A stretch of 64,000 bases of DNA from Saccharothrix luteola (GTDB lineage Bacteria > Actinomycetota > Actinomycetes > Mycobacteriales > Pseudonocardiaceae), in NCBI RefSeq assembly GCF_020859565.1, contig NZ_JAJHUO010000032.1, positions 1 to 64,000 on the forward strand, in the 5' to 3' direction. The notes beneath the pieces were generated by a model, which was not told the origin of the DNA, did not search any database, and saw nothing but the letters and a program-made list of their open reading frames with translations. The position numbers and the translations under genes are program-made. Of the stretch, positions 17,339 to 26,168 are shown piece by piece. Within the stretch, counting starts at the first letter, position 1; the number at the start of each line of letters is the position of its first letter.

Positions 17339-17905
17339 TCACCTGACCCGGACCGTCGTGATCGGGGAGTCGCACCCGATGAACGCCGTCGACCCGGCGT
17401 GGACCCACCGGTACTCGGTGGTGGAGTCGCTGCGGCCACCGGCGTCGAGCACCTTGACCGGCATCGCGCGGGCGGTCCAGGCCGCACCGGCGATACCGAT
17501 CCCGTTGCCGGTGTTCGCCGCGGCGATCCCGGCCGTCATCGTGCCGTGGCCGTGGTCGTCCGAGTCGGCGCCGGCCGCGATCTCCACGCCGGTCAGGGCG
17601 TTGTAGCCGGTGACCGTCACACCTCGCAGATCGTCGTGCAGCCCGTTGACGCCGGTGTCCAGCACCGCGGCCACCTGACCGGTCGAGCCTTTGTTGACGT
17701 CCCAAGCCTGTCCCAGCCGAACCGTGTCCGAACAGGACAGTTGGTGGCTCGCGAAGAACGGGTCTCCGGGCGTGGCCGTGGTACGCCGCTCGTAGTCGAG
17801 CGAAACCTCGGCCACCGCCGGGTCCTGCCGCAGCTCGCGCAGCAGGTCCTGGGCGTCCCCTTCGCCGACCGCTGCCTTGTCGGGTCGCTGCGATCCCGGA
17901 AAGCG
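17339..17905 (-). pseudogene. Subtilisin-like (S8) protease remnant, truncated at both ends
   Basis: The frame reads from the end of an inhibitor-I9-type propeptide (RQDPAVAEVSLDYERRTT) into the first part of a subtilase. The catalytic Asp motif AAVLDTGVNGLHDDL and catalytic His motif DDHGHGTMTAGIAA are intact. After VLDAGGRSDSTTEYRW the frame ends at 17339, before the oxyanion Asn and the catalytic Ser regions, so the product cannot be an active protease. No start or signal peptide is found upstream; the promoter side is replaced by the start region of the divergent S9 peptidase. SDSTTEYRWVHAGST suggests that the C-terminal end was joined by an internal deletion. Confidence 0.75.
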
Positions 17906-17945
17906 CTCCGGCTCGGCGTCCGCGAGAGGGCGGCAGACTGATCAC

Positions 17946-19847
17946 ATGACGGATCTGACCGCCGAACACGTGGTTGATGGTCGCGCACCGCAGACCCCAG
18001 CCCTTGCCCCGAACGGGAAGCTGCTCTGCTACGTCCTCGCTCCCACCAGCCGGACCGGTGACCACCTCGACACCGAACTCCGGCTCGTCGACACCGACGG
18101 CGCCGCCGCGTCGCGCCGGGCGACCACCGACACCGCAACGGAGTCCCGACCACGCTGGTCCGCGGACTCGGGCACGGTGTTCTTCCGGTCCGACCGCGCG
18201 GACCGCGGCACCTCGCAGGTGCACCGGCTCACCCTCGCCTCCGGCGCGGTGACCGCGGTGACCCACTGGCGCGCCGGCATCATCGACCACCTGCCGCTCG
18301 CGGACCCCGACCTGGTCGCCCTGCTCGCCCAGGACGAACCCACCGAACAGGACATGCGCCGCGCCCGGGACCGCGACGACGCCGTTGTGGTCGGCGAACG
18401 CGAACCGCGGGCCCGACTGCGCCTGCTCGACCTGCACACCGGCCAGGTCACGACGCCGGCTGTGTTCGGCGACCGGCACGTCGTGGAACTGCGGCAACGA
18501 CCCGACGGCGGCCCGCTCGCCGTGCTCACCCAGGCCGGCAGCGACCACGACTACGGCCCTCGCACCGGCCGCCTGCACCTGTTCGACCCCACGACCGGGG
18601 CCACCGTGGACCTCGGCGCGGTCGGGGCGGACGCACGGTCGCTGGCCTGGTGGCCTGGCGAGGACGGCTGGCACCTGGGCTACCTCGCCCTCACCCCGCC
18701 GTCGCTGCAAGCCGGCACCGCCGTGTTCGACCTGGCCGTGGACAGCCGCGTCCTGCGCAACCGGACGTCCGGCCTCCCGATGTGCCCCACCGAACTGCAC
18801 CAGACCGATACCGCTCCACTGGTCGTGTTCGCCGACGGCCTGAACACGACCCTGGCCCGGCTCGAGCCGACCGGTCCCACGACCTTGTCGCAGCACCCCG
18901 GCCGCCTCGACGACCTCACCACCACACCCGCCGGCGAGCAGATCGGGGCTCTGACCGGCACCCGGTACGAGCCCGCCAACGTCCACGTCGGGCCACCGAC
19001 CGGGCCGCTGCGAAAGATCACCGACACCCGTCCGGAACTGAACGGCACCGCTCTGGGGACCCAACGACCGCTGGCCTACCGCGCCGCCGACGGCCTCGAC
19101 CTCGACGGCCTGCTCGTGCTGCCAGTCGGGAGAACCGCCTCGGACGGCCCGTTCCCGCTCGTCACGATCGTGCACGGAGGCCCGTACGACCGCTACGCCG
19201 ATCGTCTCCAGCTGTTCTGGTTCCCCAGCGCGCAGTGGCTGGCCACCGCCGGCTACGCGGTGTTCCTGCCCAACCCGCGCGGGGGCCAGGGTCACGGCCA
19301 CCGGTTCGCCCTCAGCGTGGCGGGCCGGGTCGGGCAGGAGGAGTGGACCGACATCCTGACCGGCATCGACCTGCTCGTCACCGAGGGCGTCGCCGACCCG
19401 GATCGGCTGGGCATCGCCGGCGGGAGCCACGGCGGGTTCATGTCCGCCTGGGCCGTGGGCCAGACCGACCGGTTCCGCGCCGCGCTGGTCCTCGCCGGGG
19501 TCGTCGACTGGGGCATGCTCGCCGCGACCGGCGAGCACGGCCAGTTCGAAGCGGCGCTCGGCGGCAGCACGGGGTGGTCCGGCATCGGTCCGCATCCGCA
19601 CGACGCCGTCAGTCCGATCTCCTTCGCCGGTCGCATTCGCACGCCGGTGCTCATCCTGCACGGCGCGGAGGACACCAACGTGCCCCTCGGCCAGTCCGTG
19701 TACCTCCACCGGGCGCTGCGCCACTTCGGCGTCGAGCACGAGTTCGTGATCTACCCGAGGGAGGGGCACTCGATCCGGGAACGCCACCACCAACTGGACG
19801 TCCTGCACCGGACCCGCACGTGGTTCGGCCGCTGGCTCCGGCCCTGA
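17946..19847 (+). CDS. Prolyl oligopeptidase-family (S9) peptidase, acylaminoacyl/dipeptidyl peptidase type
   Basis: 633 residues from ATG 17946 (MTDLTAEHVVDGRAPQTPAL). Residues about 1-380 form an N-terminal beta-propeller (SRPRWSADSGTVFFRSDRAD). Residues about 390-633 are the catalytic alpha/beta-hydrolase with HGGPYDRY, nucleophile Ser494 in GGSHGGFMS, Asp in HGAEDTNVPL and His in PREGHSIRE. No signal peptide, so it is a cytoplasmic peptidase probably cleaving short or N-acylated peptides. It diverges from the subtilase remnant. The 3' end converges on the cis-prenyltransferase gene with only about 30 bp between. Confidence 0.9.
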   Translation: MTDLTAEHVVDGRAPQTPALAPNGKLLCYVLAPTSRTGDHLDTELRLVDTDGAAASRRATTDTATESRPRWSADSGTVFFRSDRADRGTSQVHRLTLASGAVTAVTHWRAGIIDHLPLADPDLVALLAQDEPTEQDMRRARDRDDAVVVGEREPRARLRLLDLHTGQVTTPAVFGDRHVVELRQRPDGGPLAVLTQAGSDHDYGPRTGRLHLFDPTTGATVDLGAVGADARSLAWWPGEDGWHLGYLALTPPSLQAGTAVFDLAVDSRVLRNRTSGLPMCPTELHQTDTAPLVVFADGLNTTLARLEPTGPTTLSQHPGRLDDLTTTPAGEQIGALTGTRYEPANVHVGPPTGPLRKITDTRPELNGTALGTQRPLAYRAADGLDLDGLLVLPVGRTASDGPFPLVTIVHGGPYDRYADRLQLFWFPSAQWLATAGYAVFLPNPRGGQGHGHRFALSVAGRVGQEEWTDILTGIDLLVTEGVADPDRLGIAGGSHGGFMSAWAVGQTDRFRAALVLAGVVDWGMLAATGEHGQFEAALGGSTGWSGIGPHPHDAVSPISFAGRIRTPVLILHGAEDTNVPLGQSVYLHRALRHFGVEHEFVIYPREGHSIRERHHQLDVLHRTRTWFGRWLRP

Positions 19848-19880
19848 CCGAGGGCGCGTGGCCCACCCCTCGCCGGCAGC

Positions 19881-20676
19881 TCACGGACGAGGTTTCGCAC
19901 ATCGTGAGGGGCGTGGCTGGGAACCCCGCCGCACCGCGTAAGAGCGCAATGCGCGCAGGAAGTCCACTTGCCGGAAAGCGGGCCAGTAGACGTCGCAGAA
20001 GTGCAACCGGGAATCGGCGGCCTGCCACAACAGGAAACCGGAGAGCCGGCGTTCGCCGCTGGTCCGGATGACGAGGTCGGGGTCCGGCCTGCCGGCGGGG
20101 TCGAGGTGGGCGGTGATGTCCTCGACGGTGAGCGTGGCGGCCAGTTCCTCAACGGTGACACGGCGTTCGGCGGCCTGGTCGAGCAGCGAGCGGACCGCGT
20201 CGACGATCTCCTCGCGGCCGTCGTAGCCGACCGCGACCGTCAAACTCCGAGTCGGTCGCACGCTCCAACGTCATGTCCCGCGCCCTCTTGAGCGCGTGCG
20301 CGGTCGAGTCGGGGAGGAGGTTGAGCCGCCCGGTCACGTTCAGGCGCCACCTCTCCGACCGCGCCACCACCCGGTCGACCACGACCCGTTCGACGACCTC
20401 CATCAGGAAGGCCGTCTCCTCCGAACCGCGCTTGCGCAGGTTGTCGCTCGACGCGACGAACACGGTCACATACCGGATGCCGAGGTCGGCGCACCACCCC
20501 AGGACGGTCTCCAGGTGCTCACCGCCGTGCAGGTGACCGATGCTGGGGTTCGCGTAACCCCGTTCGCGGGCCCAGCGACGATTCCCGTCCATGATGAGCG
20601 CGACGTGGCGGGGAAGCAGACCGCTCGCCACCTGACGGCGCAGCCGTCGAGCGTACAAAGACTCGACCAGTCCCAC
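19881..20676 (-). pseudogene. uppS-like: cis-Prenyltransferase (undecaprenyl diphosphate synthase family), frameshifted
   Basis: The N-terminal part from GTG 20676 (VGLVESLYARRLRRQ) contains ALIMDGNRRWARERGY with the catalytic Asp and GGEHLETVLGWCADLGI. It runs to MTLERATDSEF. The C-terminal part, LTVAVGYDGREEIVDAVRSL, then DPDLVIRTSGERRLSGFLLW and CDVYWPAFRQVDF, lies in another frame from about 20244. One indel in GACTCGGAGTTTGACG would restore a full-length enzyme of about 265 residues. All conserved regions I-V are otherwise intact, so this is a very recent lesion or a base-calling error. The enzyme condenses isopentenyl diphosphate with a short prenyl diphosphate to make a cis-polyprenyl carrier. 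The essential copy is presumably elsewhere. Confidence 0.8.
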
Positions 20677-20757
20677 GGGGCGAAGGTACACCGGTCGAAC
20701 CTGCATCCGCCGGGACCGTTCGGCGCGCGGGACCCAACCGGGCCCTTCCCACCTGGG

Positions 20758-21723
20758 ATGATCTCGGTCATGAGCACCAACGCGGAACGCGACCGGGCGA
20801 GCCTTCGGCGGCGGGTGGAGGTGTTGACGCTGCCGGTCGTGCCGCTTCGACGGCACGGCTTCGTGAGGCCGGCGGACCCCACCGCGACGACGTGGGAGCC
20901 CGAGGCGGTGAGCGTGGGTCCCGACGGCACGGCCTTCGCCGTGTGGCCGTACCGCGACGGCGGCAAGCGGAAGCAGGTGACCTGGCACGTCGGCGGCCGG
21001 CGGAGGGTCGTCGGCGCGATCGAGGTGGAGACGGACCTGCGGGTGAGTTTCGTGCAGCCGCTGCCCGACGAGCGCGTTCTCCTGGCGGCTGCACGGGCCA
21101 AGCCCGGCGCGGTCAACGCGGAGGTGTGGACCAGCGGCGGCGAGCTTGAGCACAGCGGATACATCGGTGACGCCATCGAGGAGCTGCTGACCACGCCCGC
21201 GGGCAAGGTTTGGGTCGGGTACTTCGACGAAGCGATGGGCGGGAGTGGTCCGGAAGGGCACGGGCTCGCCCGCTTCAGGGACGATCTGACCACCGAGTGG
21301 CTCTACCCGTTCGATGCCGGTCTGCCCTACATCTCCGACTGCTACTCGCTCAACGTCGACGGTGAGACCGCCTACTTCTGCCCCTACAACAAGTTCCACA
21401 TCCTGTCCGCCGTCGGCACCGCGGTGACCGATTGGGGACCCTCCCCGTACAGGTCGGCCCACCAGCTGCTGCGACGCGGTCCGGACCTCGCCCTCCTCCG
21501 CGGCTCGGGTCCCGAGTACGACGTCGCGACGCTGCTGCGGATCTGCCAGGACGGGGTACGTCAGCAAGGCGGGCGTTGCCGTCTGGTCCTGCCCGACGGC
21601 TTGGAGGCCCGCGGACTGCGTTACACCGGCAGAGGCGATGTGCTGCACGCCTTCCTCGGATCGACCTGGTACTCCATCGACTTGGACATGCTGAGCGCGG
21701 CAGCGAGCCAAGGCCGCGCATAA
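20758..21723 (+). CDS. Hypothetical protein, beta-propeller-like
   Basis: About 321 residues; ATG 20758 (MISVMSTNAERDRASLRRRV) and ATG 20770 are both possible, and neither has a strong ribosome-binding site. I do not recognise a named family. Repeated strand-turn segments (PEAVSVGPDGTAFAVWPYRD, ELLTTPAGKVWVGYFDEAMG, ISDCYSLNVDGETAYFCPYN) resemble the blades of a six- or seven-bladed propeller without catalytic residues. No signal peptide or membrane segment. It diverges from the cis-prenyltransferase gene. Confidence 0.7.
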   Translation: MISVMSTNAERDRASLRRRVEVLTLPVVPLRRHGFVRPADPTATTWEPEAVSVGPDGTAFAVWPYRDGGKRKQVTWHVGGRRRVVGAIEVETDLRVSFVQPLPDERVLLAAARAKPGAVNAEVWTSGGELEHSGYIGDAIEELLTTPAGKVWVGYFDEAMGGSGPEGHGLARFRDDLTTEWLYPFDAGLPYISDCYSLNVDGETAYFCPYNKFHILSAVGTAVTDWGPSPYRSAHQLLRRGPDLALLRGSGPEYDVATLLRICQDGVRQQGGRCRLVLPDGLEARGLRYTGRGDVLHAFLGSTWYSIDLDMLSAAASQGRA

Positions 21724-21821
21724 CCGACCCACCCCGAAACGCACAGGAGACCTGCTCGGTGCCGCGAGTACCGGCGGCGGCCGGCGCGGGTGCGGCCACC
21801 GCTGGTCCCGGTGCGCGAGTG

Positions 21822-22090
21822 CTACCCCAACGACGAGTCGATGTGCCCGGCCAGTTCGGCGGGCGACGGGTGCGCCCATACCTCCGCGGGGGTCAGGGAG
21901 ATGTCCAGGTCCACGTGGAGTCTGCGGGTGAGGGCGACGGCGAGCAGCGAGTCCAGCCCGAGATCGGTGAACTTCGCGTGCGCCGTGACGGCCGAGGGCT
22001 GGGTGCCGAGCAGTGCGGCGAGCGCGTGCACCACGGCCTCCGACCGCGAGCACCACCCCGGCGGCGTCGGAGCCGAGGGCGGGCGGACCC
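21822..22090 (-). pseudogene. Orphan acyl-carrier-protein-like domain
   Basis: The leftward frame ends with a phosphopantetheine carrier domain: EAVVHALAALLGTQPSAVTA, then FTDLGLDSLLAVALTRRLHV, in which DSL carries the attachment serine, then LTPAEVWAHPSPAELAGHI. The frame extends upstream without a convincing start codon or further domain. It is either a small stand-alone ACP or, more likely, the tail of a lost polyketide-synthase module. No ketosynthase or adenylation gene is nearby. Confidence 0.55.
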
Positions 22091-22154
22091 CGTCGCCCCG
22101 ATGCCGGTACGCGGTGCCGCGCCCGCGCCGTAACGCCCTGCCCTCCGCTGCGAC

Positions 22155-22171
22155 ACCCCTTGTGCAGGGGT
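22155..22171. promoter_or_regulatory. Inverted repeat upstream of the lipoprotein gene
   Basis: ACCCCT-TGTGC-AGGGGT, 6-bp perfect arms with a 5-nt spacer, ends 24 bp before the ATG at 22196. It could be an operator; no regulator is assigned. Confidence 0.25.
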
Positions 22172-22195
22172 TCATCTCATCGAGGAGGTGGCGCG

Positions 22196-23020
22196 ATGCC
22201 GTTCTCGCGCCGCACTGCCACCGCACTGGCCGTCGTGCTGATCGCTTCCGGTTGCCGACATTCGGATCCAGGGCCGACCACTACCGGCGACGCCCCTCCC
22301 ACGACCTTCCCGGCGACCGTGACCGTGCCGACGGCGTCCACCGCGGGCCGCTATTGCGCCCCGATCCCGGTCCAGGCCCCCTGGTCGTTGTTCGTCACGG
22401 CGTGTCGGCGCCTGAACGGCGACGTCGAGGTCACCAACGGCTCCAAAGTGGTCCTGCTCGTCTCCGCACCGACCGCCCGGGTCACCGTCACGCAACCGGT
22501 GCACGACGACCTGGCCGGAGCGGTGAGAGCGGACCTGGCCCGCACGTCGTTGCCCGCGCCGGGCTGGACGCTGCTGCCCTCACTGGCGAAGGCCGAGGTG
22601 AGCACCACGCCCGCGAGCCCCTCGACGGGGGTCGAGATCTTCCTGGACCACGCCACGAGGGACACCTTCCAGGCGTACGCGACCGATCTGCTGGCCGAGT
22701 GGGTGCAGGACAAGCTCACCTGGCACGGGGTGAAACTGCGCGAGTCCCTCAAGTCCTGCGCACAAGCGGTCGAGTCGACGTGGACGCGGAACGAGGCGCA
22801 AGGACAGCCGCGGACCGCGATCCACCTGTTCCTCATCACCACCGCTCAGGCCGGCACCGCCTGCACCGGCTTCGTCAAGGACGTCGACGAGCTGACCAAC
22901 AAGCACCTGCCGCCCCAGACGATCACGCAGGAGATGCTGGACGTGACCAAGCGCCTGCCCTCGACGGTCGTGGACGACGCGTTGGCCGGCCTGCGGCGTC
23001 TCGTGCTCGCCGTGCGCTGA
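22196..23020 (+). CDS. Predicted lipoprotein of unknown function
   Basis: 274 residues from ATG 22196, with a strong GAGGAGG ribosome-binding site at 22182-22188; an open frame extends upstream but has no such signal. The N-terminus is a lipoprotein signal (MPFSRRTATALAVVLIASGC, Cys20 the likely lipidation site) followed by a Pro/Thr/Ala-rich spacer (about 22-50). The remaining globular region contains KLTWHGVKLRESLKSCAQAV and further cysteines but no family I recognise. Probably exposed on the outer face of the membrane. Confidence 0.75.
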   Translation: MPFSRRTATALAVVLIASGCRHSDPGPTTTGDAPPTTFPATVTVPTASTAGRYCAPIPVQAPWSLFVTACRRLNGDVEVTNGSKVVLLVSAPTARVTVTQPVHDDLAGAVRADLARTSLPAPGWTLLPSLAKAEVSTTPASPSTGVEIFLDHATRDTFQAYATDLLAEWVQDKLTWHGVKLRESLKSCAQAVESTWTRNEAQGQPRTAIHLFLITTAQAGTACTGFVKDVDELTNKHLPPQTITQEMLDVTKRLPSTVVDDALAGLRRLVLAVR

Positions 23021-23140
23021 CGACCGACCTCGCGCCAGTGGTGTCGTGGACCACTTCGCAGTCCGACCCGGAACAGGCACGCGAACTTTCCTGTTCGAAC
23101 AGGTAACTGGCTGACGTGCGGTCGGAGGAGGAGCGGTTCG

Positions 23141-23611
23141 ATGAGCATGGTGCACCTGGCACAGCCCGGGGAACAGCAGCAACTGGAGTGGATCGGCGGC
23201 AGCACGTTCTCCGTCCTGCTCGACAGCGCGGCCACCGGCGGACAGCTCACGGTCGGCCGGTTCGCCGCCGAGAAGGGCGAAGCGCCACCGTTCCACCTGC
23301 ACACCAGGGAAGACGAGATCTTCATGCTGATCTCCGGCACCGCGCTGGTGTGGTCGGGCGACGAGGACGCGGTCGAACTGGAGGAGGGCGGCATCATCTA
23401 CCTGCCCCGCAACGTGCCCCACGGCTACCGCATCACCTCCGACCACGCCGACCTGCTGATGATCGCCACCCCCGGTGGCCTCGAAGGCATGTTCCGCATG
23501 GCCGGGCGGGACCTGTCCACCCCGAGGCCGGCAGGCTTCGAGCTGTCACCCGAGCTGATGGCCAAGGCGGCCGACGAGTTCGGCCAAGTCGTCCTCGGCC
23601 CACCGCGCTGA
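23141..23611 (+). CDS. Cupin-domain protein, quercetin 2,3-dioxygenase-like
   Basis: 156 residues from ATG 23141, with GGAGGAGGAG upstream. Single cupin barrel: motif 1 PPFHLHTREDEIFMLISG supplies two His and the Glu of the metal site, and motif 2 GGIIYLPRNVPHGYRI supplies the third His. Short single-domain members like this are usually annotated as quercetin dioxygenase-like, but the substrate is rarely known. No export signal. It stands alone between the lipoprotein gene and a convergent CapA-type gene. Confidence 0.8.
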   Translation: MSMVHLAQPGEQQQLEWIGGSTFSVLLDSAATGGQLTVGRFAAEKGEAPPFHLHTREDEIFMLISGTALVWSGDEDAVELEEGGIIYLPRNVPHGYRITSDHADLLMIATPGGLEGMFRMAGRDLSTPRPAGFELSPELMAKAADEFGQVVLGPPR

Positions 23612-23673
23612 GCGCGTGAACGTCGCGACAGATCCGGTGCAACACTCTCTATTGTGGACAGTCGCCGACTCGG

Positions 23674-24804
23674 TCAGGAACGTCGGCCTGGCGGTTTCTG
23701 CTCGCTGATTTCCATGCGCAGGTCGAGCATGCCCTCTCGCAGGTCGACCCGTGACCCGAACGGGTGGCTGATTCGGTCGAGGACCGAACGCAGGTGGTCG
23801 GTGCCGGCACGGTCGGTGTGGTGGAGGCGCATCCGGTGGACGCGCATCGGGGCCATCCGCAGCCCGACCAGGTGGCCCGTGTCCGGCCGGACCGCGGCGA
23901 AGTACAGCAGGCGCAGGTCGTCGCGGTACTCCTCGTGGCCCGTGATGCCTTCGTAGTCGTTGATGAGGTCGCCGCAGCCGTACAGGATCAGCTTGCCGTG
24001 GTAGACCTCGATCGGGCGCGGGTGGTGAGAGGAGTGGCCGTGCACGATGTCCACCCCGCCGTCGACGAGAGCGTGCGCGAAGTCGACGTCCGAGTCGGGA
24101 ACGTCGTAGCCCCAGTTGGATCCCCAGTGCAGCGAGGCCACGACGACGTCACCGGGACGCTTGATCAGGCACACGCGCGTGGTGACGTCGAGGGCCACGT
24201 CCTCGGACACGTCCGGTAGCAGGTTGACCCCGGCCCGGTTCCGGGTGGCAGCCCAACTGTGCGGGATTCCGCTGGATCCCGCCCCGAGCGAGAAGAAGAC
24301 GACCCGGCTCCCGCGACCGGCGGGCAGGACTGCCGGGTGCTCCGCCTCGCTCGCGGTGCGTCCCGCGCCCGCCACCGCGATCCCGGCGCCGGTCAGCGCG
24401 TCGAGCGTGTCGACCAGTCCGCGCCGACCGAAGTCGAGCACGTGGTTGTTGGCCAGCGCGCAGGCGTCGGGTCGGGCCGCGGTCAGGCACGGCACGTTCC
24501 CCGGACTCATCCGGTAGTGCAACTGCTTGGCGACGTCCCTCTCGCCGTCACCCGTGACGCTGGTCTCCAGGTTGATCAACCGGACGTCCGGCGCCTCCCG
24601 GTCCAGCACGTGCAGGGCGTCTCCCCACGGCCACGCGAAGTCGACCGGGCGGGGGATCGGACCGTTCTCCTGCTCCGCCAACGCCACGTAGGTCCGCGCG
24701 TCCCGGACGTACGGCTCGTGCAGCCGTGGGTCGCCCGGGTGCGGCAGGATCTGGTCGACCCCGCGGCCGGTCATCACGTCACCGCACAGGAACACCGTCA
24801 CCAC
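23674..24804 (-). CDS. CapA-family metallophosphatase-like protein
   Basis: 376 residues, PGA_cap/CapA fold. Metal-ligand motifs are visible: GDVMTGRGVDQ at the N-terminus, NLETSVTGDG, CALANNHVLDFGRRGLVDTL (the typical NNH-D-G motif), VVASLHWGSNWGYDVP and VDIVHGHSSHHPRPIEVY. No signal peptide or membrane anchor is evident, so this is a cytosolic member unlike capsule-anchored CapA. Such proteins are linked to poly-gamma-glutamate synthesis in bacilli but occur widely in actinomycetes with unknown substrates; here no capB or capC lies nearby. Confidence 0.85.
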   Translation of the reverse strand: MVTVFLCGDVMTGRGVDQILPHPGDPRLHEPYVRDARTYVALAEQENGPIPRPVDFAWPWGDALHVLDREAPDVRLINLETSVTGDGERDVAKQLHYRMSPGNVPCLTAARPDACALANNHVLDFGRRGLVDTLDALTGAGIAVAGAGRTASEAEHPAVLPAGRGSRVVFFSLGAGSSGIPHSWAATRNRAGVNLLPDVSEDVALDVTTRVCLIKRPGDVVVASLHWGSNWGYDVPDSDVDFAHALVDGGVDIVHGHSSHHPRPIEVYHGKLILYGCGDLINDYEGITGHEEYRDDLRLLYFAAVRPDTGHLVGLRMAPMRVHRMRLHHTDRAGTDHLRSVLDRISHPFGSRVDLREGMLDLRMEISEQKPPGRRS

Positions 24805-24948
24805 CGGGTCGATGGTCCGCCCGGATCCGGGAGATCACCACTTCCGACGCCCGCTCGGCACCCGTGTGCACGGCCCCGGAAACGGGTAGCCGACCAAGCG
24901 TGCCGGAGAAGGCCGGGCGTCAGCCGGCCGAACGGAGGTGATCCGGCC

Positions 24949-25326
24949 ATGCGACGACATCATCGGTTCGCCCTCGCGGCGACGGCCGCGGTCCTCACCG
25001 CGACGGCCTGCGGGGCGCCTCCTGCGGAAGACGTCCGACCACCCGTGCCACCTTCCGCACCCACCACCGCACCGACCTCCACGCCGACCCGGACTCCGAC
25101 CCGTGACCGCGCCGACGTGACGGTGACCGGCGTCGTCCGGACCGGTGTGGAGGCCGGCTGCCTGGTGCTGGACGCCGACACCGAGGACTACCTGCTCCTC
25201 GGCGGCGACCGCGCCCTGCTGCGGCCCGGCCTCACGGTCCAGGTGCGCGGAACGCCCAAGCCGGGCATACCCACGACCTGCCAGCAGGGCGTTCCCCTCG
25301 AAGTGCACGAAGTCCGACCGCCCTGA
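24949..25326 (+). CDS. Small exported or lipid-anchored protein
   Basis: 125 residues from ATG 24949, ribosome-binding site GGAGGTG at 24934-24940. The N-terminus is a signal with a Cys (ALAATAAVLTATACGAPP; an imperfect lipobox), then a Pro/Thr linker (PPSAPTTAPTSTPTRTPTR). The C-terminal 75 residues contain two cysteines (VEAGCLVLDA, TTCQQG) that could form a disulphide, and read as a small beta-barrel (VTVTGVVRTGVEAGC, LTVQVRGTPKPG). No family assigned. Confidence 0.65.
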   Translation: MRRHHRFALAATAAVLTATACGAPPAEDVRPPVPPSAPTTAPTSTPTRTPTRDRADVTVTGVVRTGVEAGCLVLDADTEDYLLLGGDRALLRPGLTVQVRGTPKPGIPTTCQQGVPLEVHEVRPP

Positions 25327-25456
25327 GGCGGCGCACGCCTGCCCACCAGTCGCGTCACGGCAAGTGATCCCCGTTCGTGTCGCACATTCCCCCGGAGGCT
25401 CGAGACGGTCCGTTCAGGGGTGTCCCATGCTGGAAGCGGGCTGAGGAGGATGTGCC

Positions 25457-25651
25457 ATGCGGGCAGGCGTCGGTGACGAGCTGGTGGTGCACGGCAAGGT
25501 CGTCGGGCAGCACGACCGCACCGCCGAGATCCTCGAAGTGCTGGGCAAGGACGGCGAGCCGCCCTACCGGGTGCGGTTCGAGGACGGGCACGAAACCGTC
25601 ATCCTGCCCAGTCCCGACGCCGTCGTGCGCCACGTGAAGGGCGAAGCGTGA
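25457..25651 (+). CDS. DUF1918 protein
   Basis: 64 residues, a typical full-length DUF1918: MRAGVGDELVVHGKVVGQHD, then RTAEILEVLGKDGEPPYRVR and FEDGHETVILPSPDAVV. These single-domain SH3-like beta-barrels are common in actinobacteria and have no established role. The ATG is preceded by GAGGA at 25443-25447. Confidence 0.9.
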   Translation: MRAGVGDELVVHGKVVGQHDRTAEILEVLGKDGEPPYRVRFEDGHETVILPSPDAVVRHVKGEA

Positions 25652-25666
25652 GACGGCGGCGCAGGC

Positions 25667-25760
25667 TTAGCCCGTGAGCTCGTCCAGCAGCATGGCGCTC
25701 ATGCCGCCGTGCCCGTAGCCGGGCGACCCTTGGTGCGCGATGTCCGGCGGGGACGTCGGT
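25667..25760 (-). pseudogene. Possible hotdog-fold thioesterase fragment
   Basis: The leftward frame reads DIAHQGSPGYGHGGMSAMLL then DELTG and TAA. P-G-x-x-H-G-G-x-x-A-x-L-L-D-E is the signature of PaaI-type hotdog thioesterases, but only about 30 residues are present, with no start and no C-terminal half. Confidence 0.35.
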
Positions 25761-26168
25761 GCGGCCCTGGTCGGTGGTTGTCGGGAATGGGCTGGTCACG
25801 GGTGGGTTCATCGCGTTTCCCGGACGAAGATGGGCTTGAGCAGCCGTCGGGGTAGCGCGTCGGGCAGGTCTGCCCGGGTCGAGGACGTGGGAGACGACCC
25901 GCGCGGGCCGCGGGACCACCTCGAATCCGAAATGGACTGTCCACAACCGACTCTCCTCGTTACGCGAATCGGCCGCCCCACGCTGCTCCACAGGGGTGAA
26001 CCCGCTCGCAACCGACGCTAATGAGACGGGCAGAACGTTCCGGGTCTTGCCGGTTCGAACTGTTTCGCTCGATACTGCGTAACATTTCACCACCCCCGAC
26101 ACCGACGTCGGGAGGCGGGCAGCGCGCAGCGGACCCCGTCTCCTGCTCACCTGCGAGGAAACGGTCCG
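25761..26168. other. Intergenic region before the CE1 esterase
   Basis: No supported gene. A leftward open frame across it has no recognisable domain. The right part, with AACTGTTTCGCTCGATACTG near 26059-26078, is AT-richer and probably contains the esterase promoter; GAGG lies just before the ATG at 26169. Confidence 0.4.

Noticed and set aside
17313..19808. 831-codon minus-strand frame
   Set aside because: Antisense to the S9 peptidase; no recognisable domain and poor composition.
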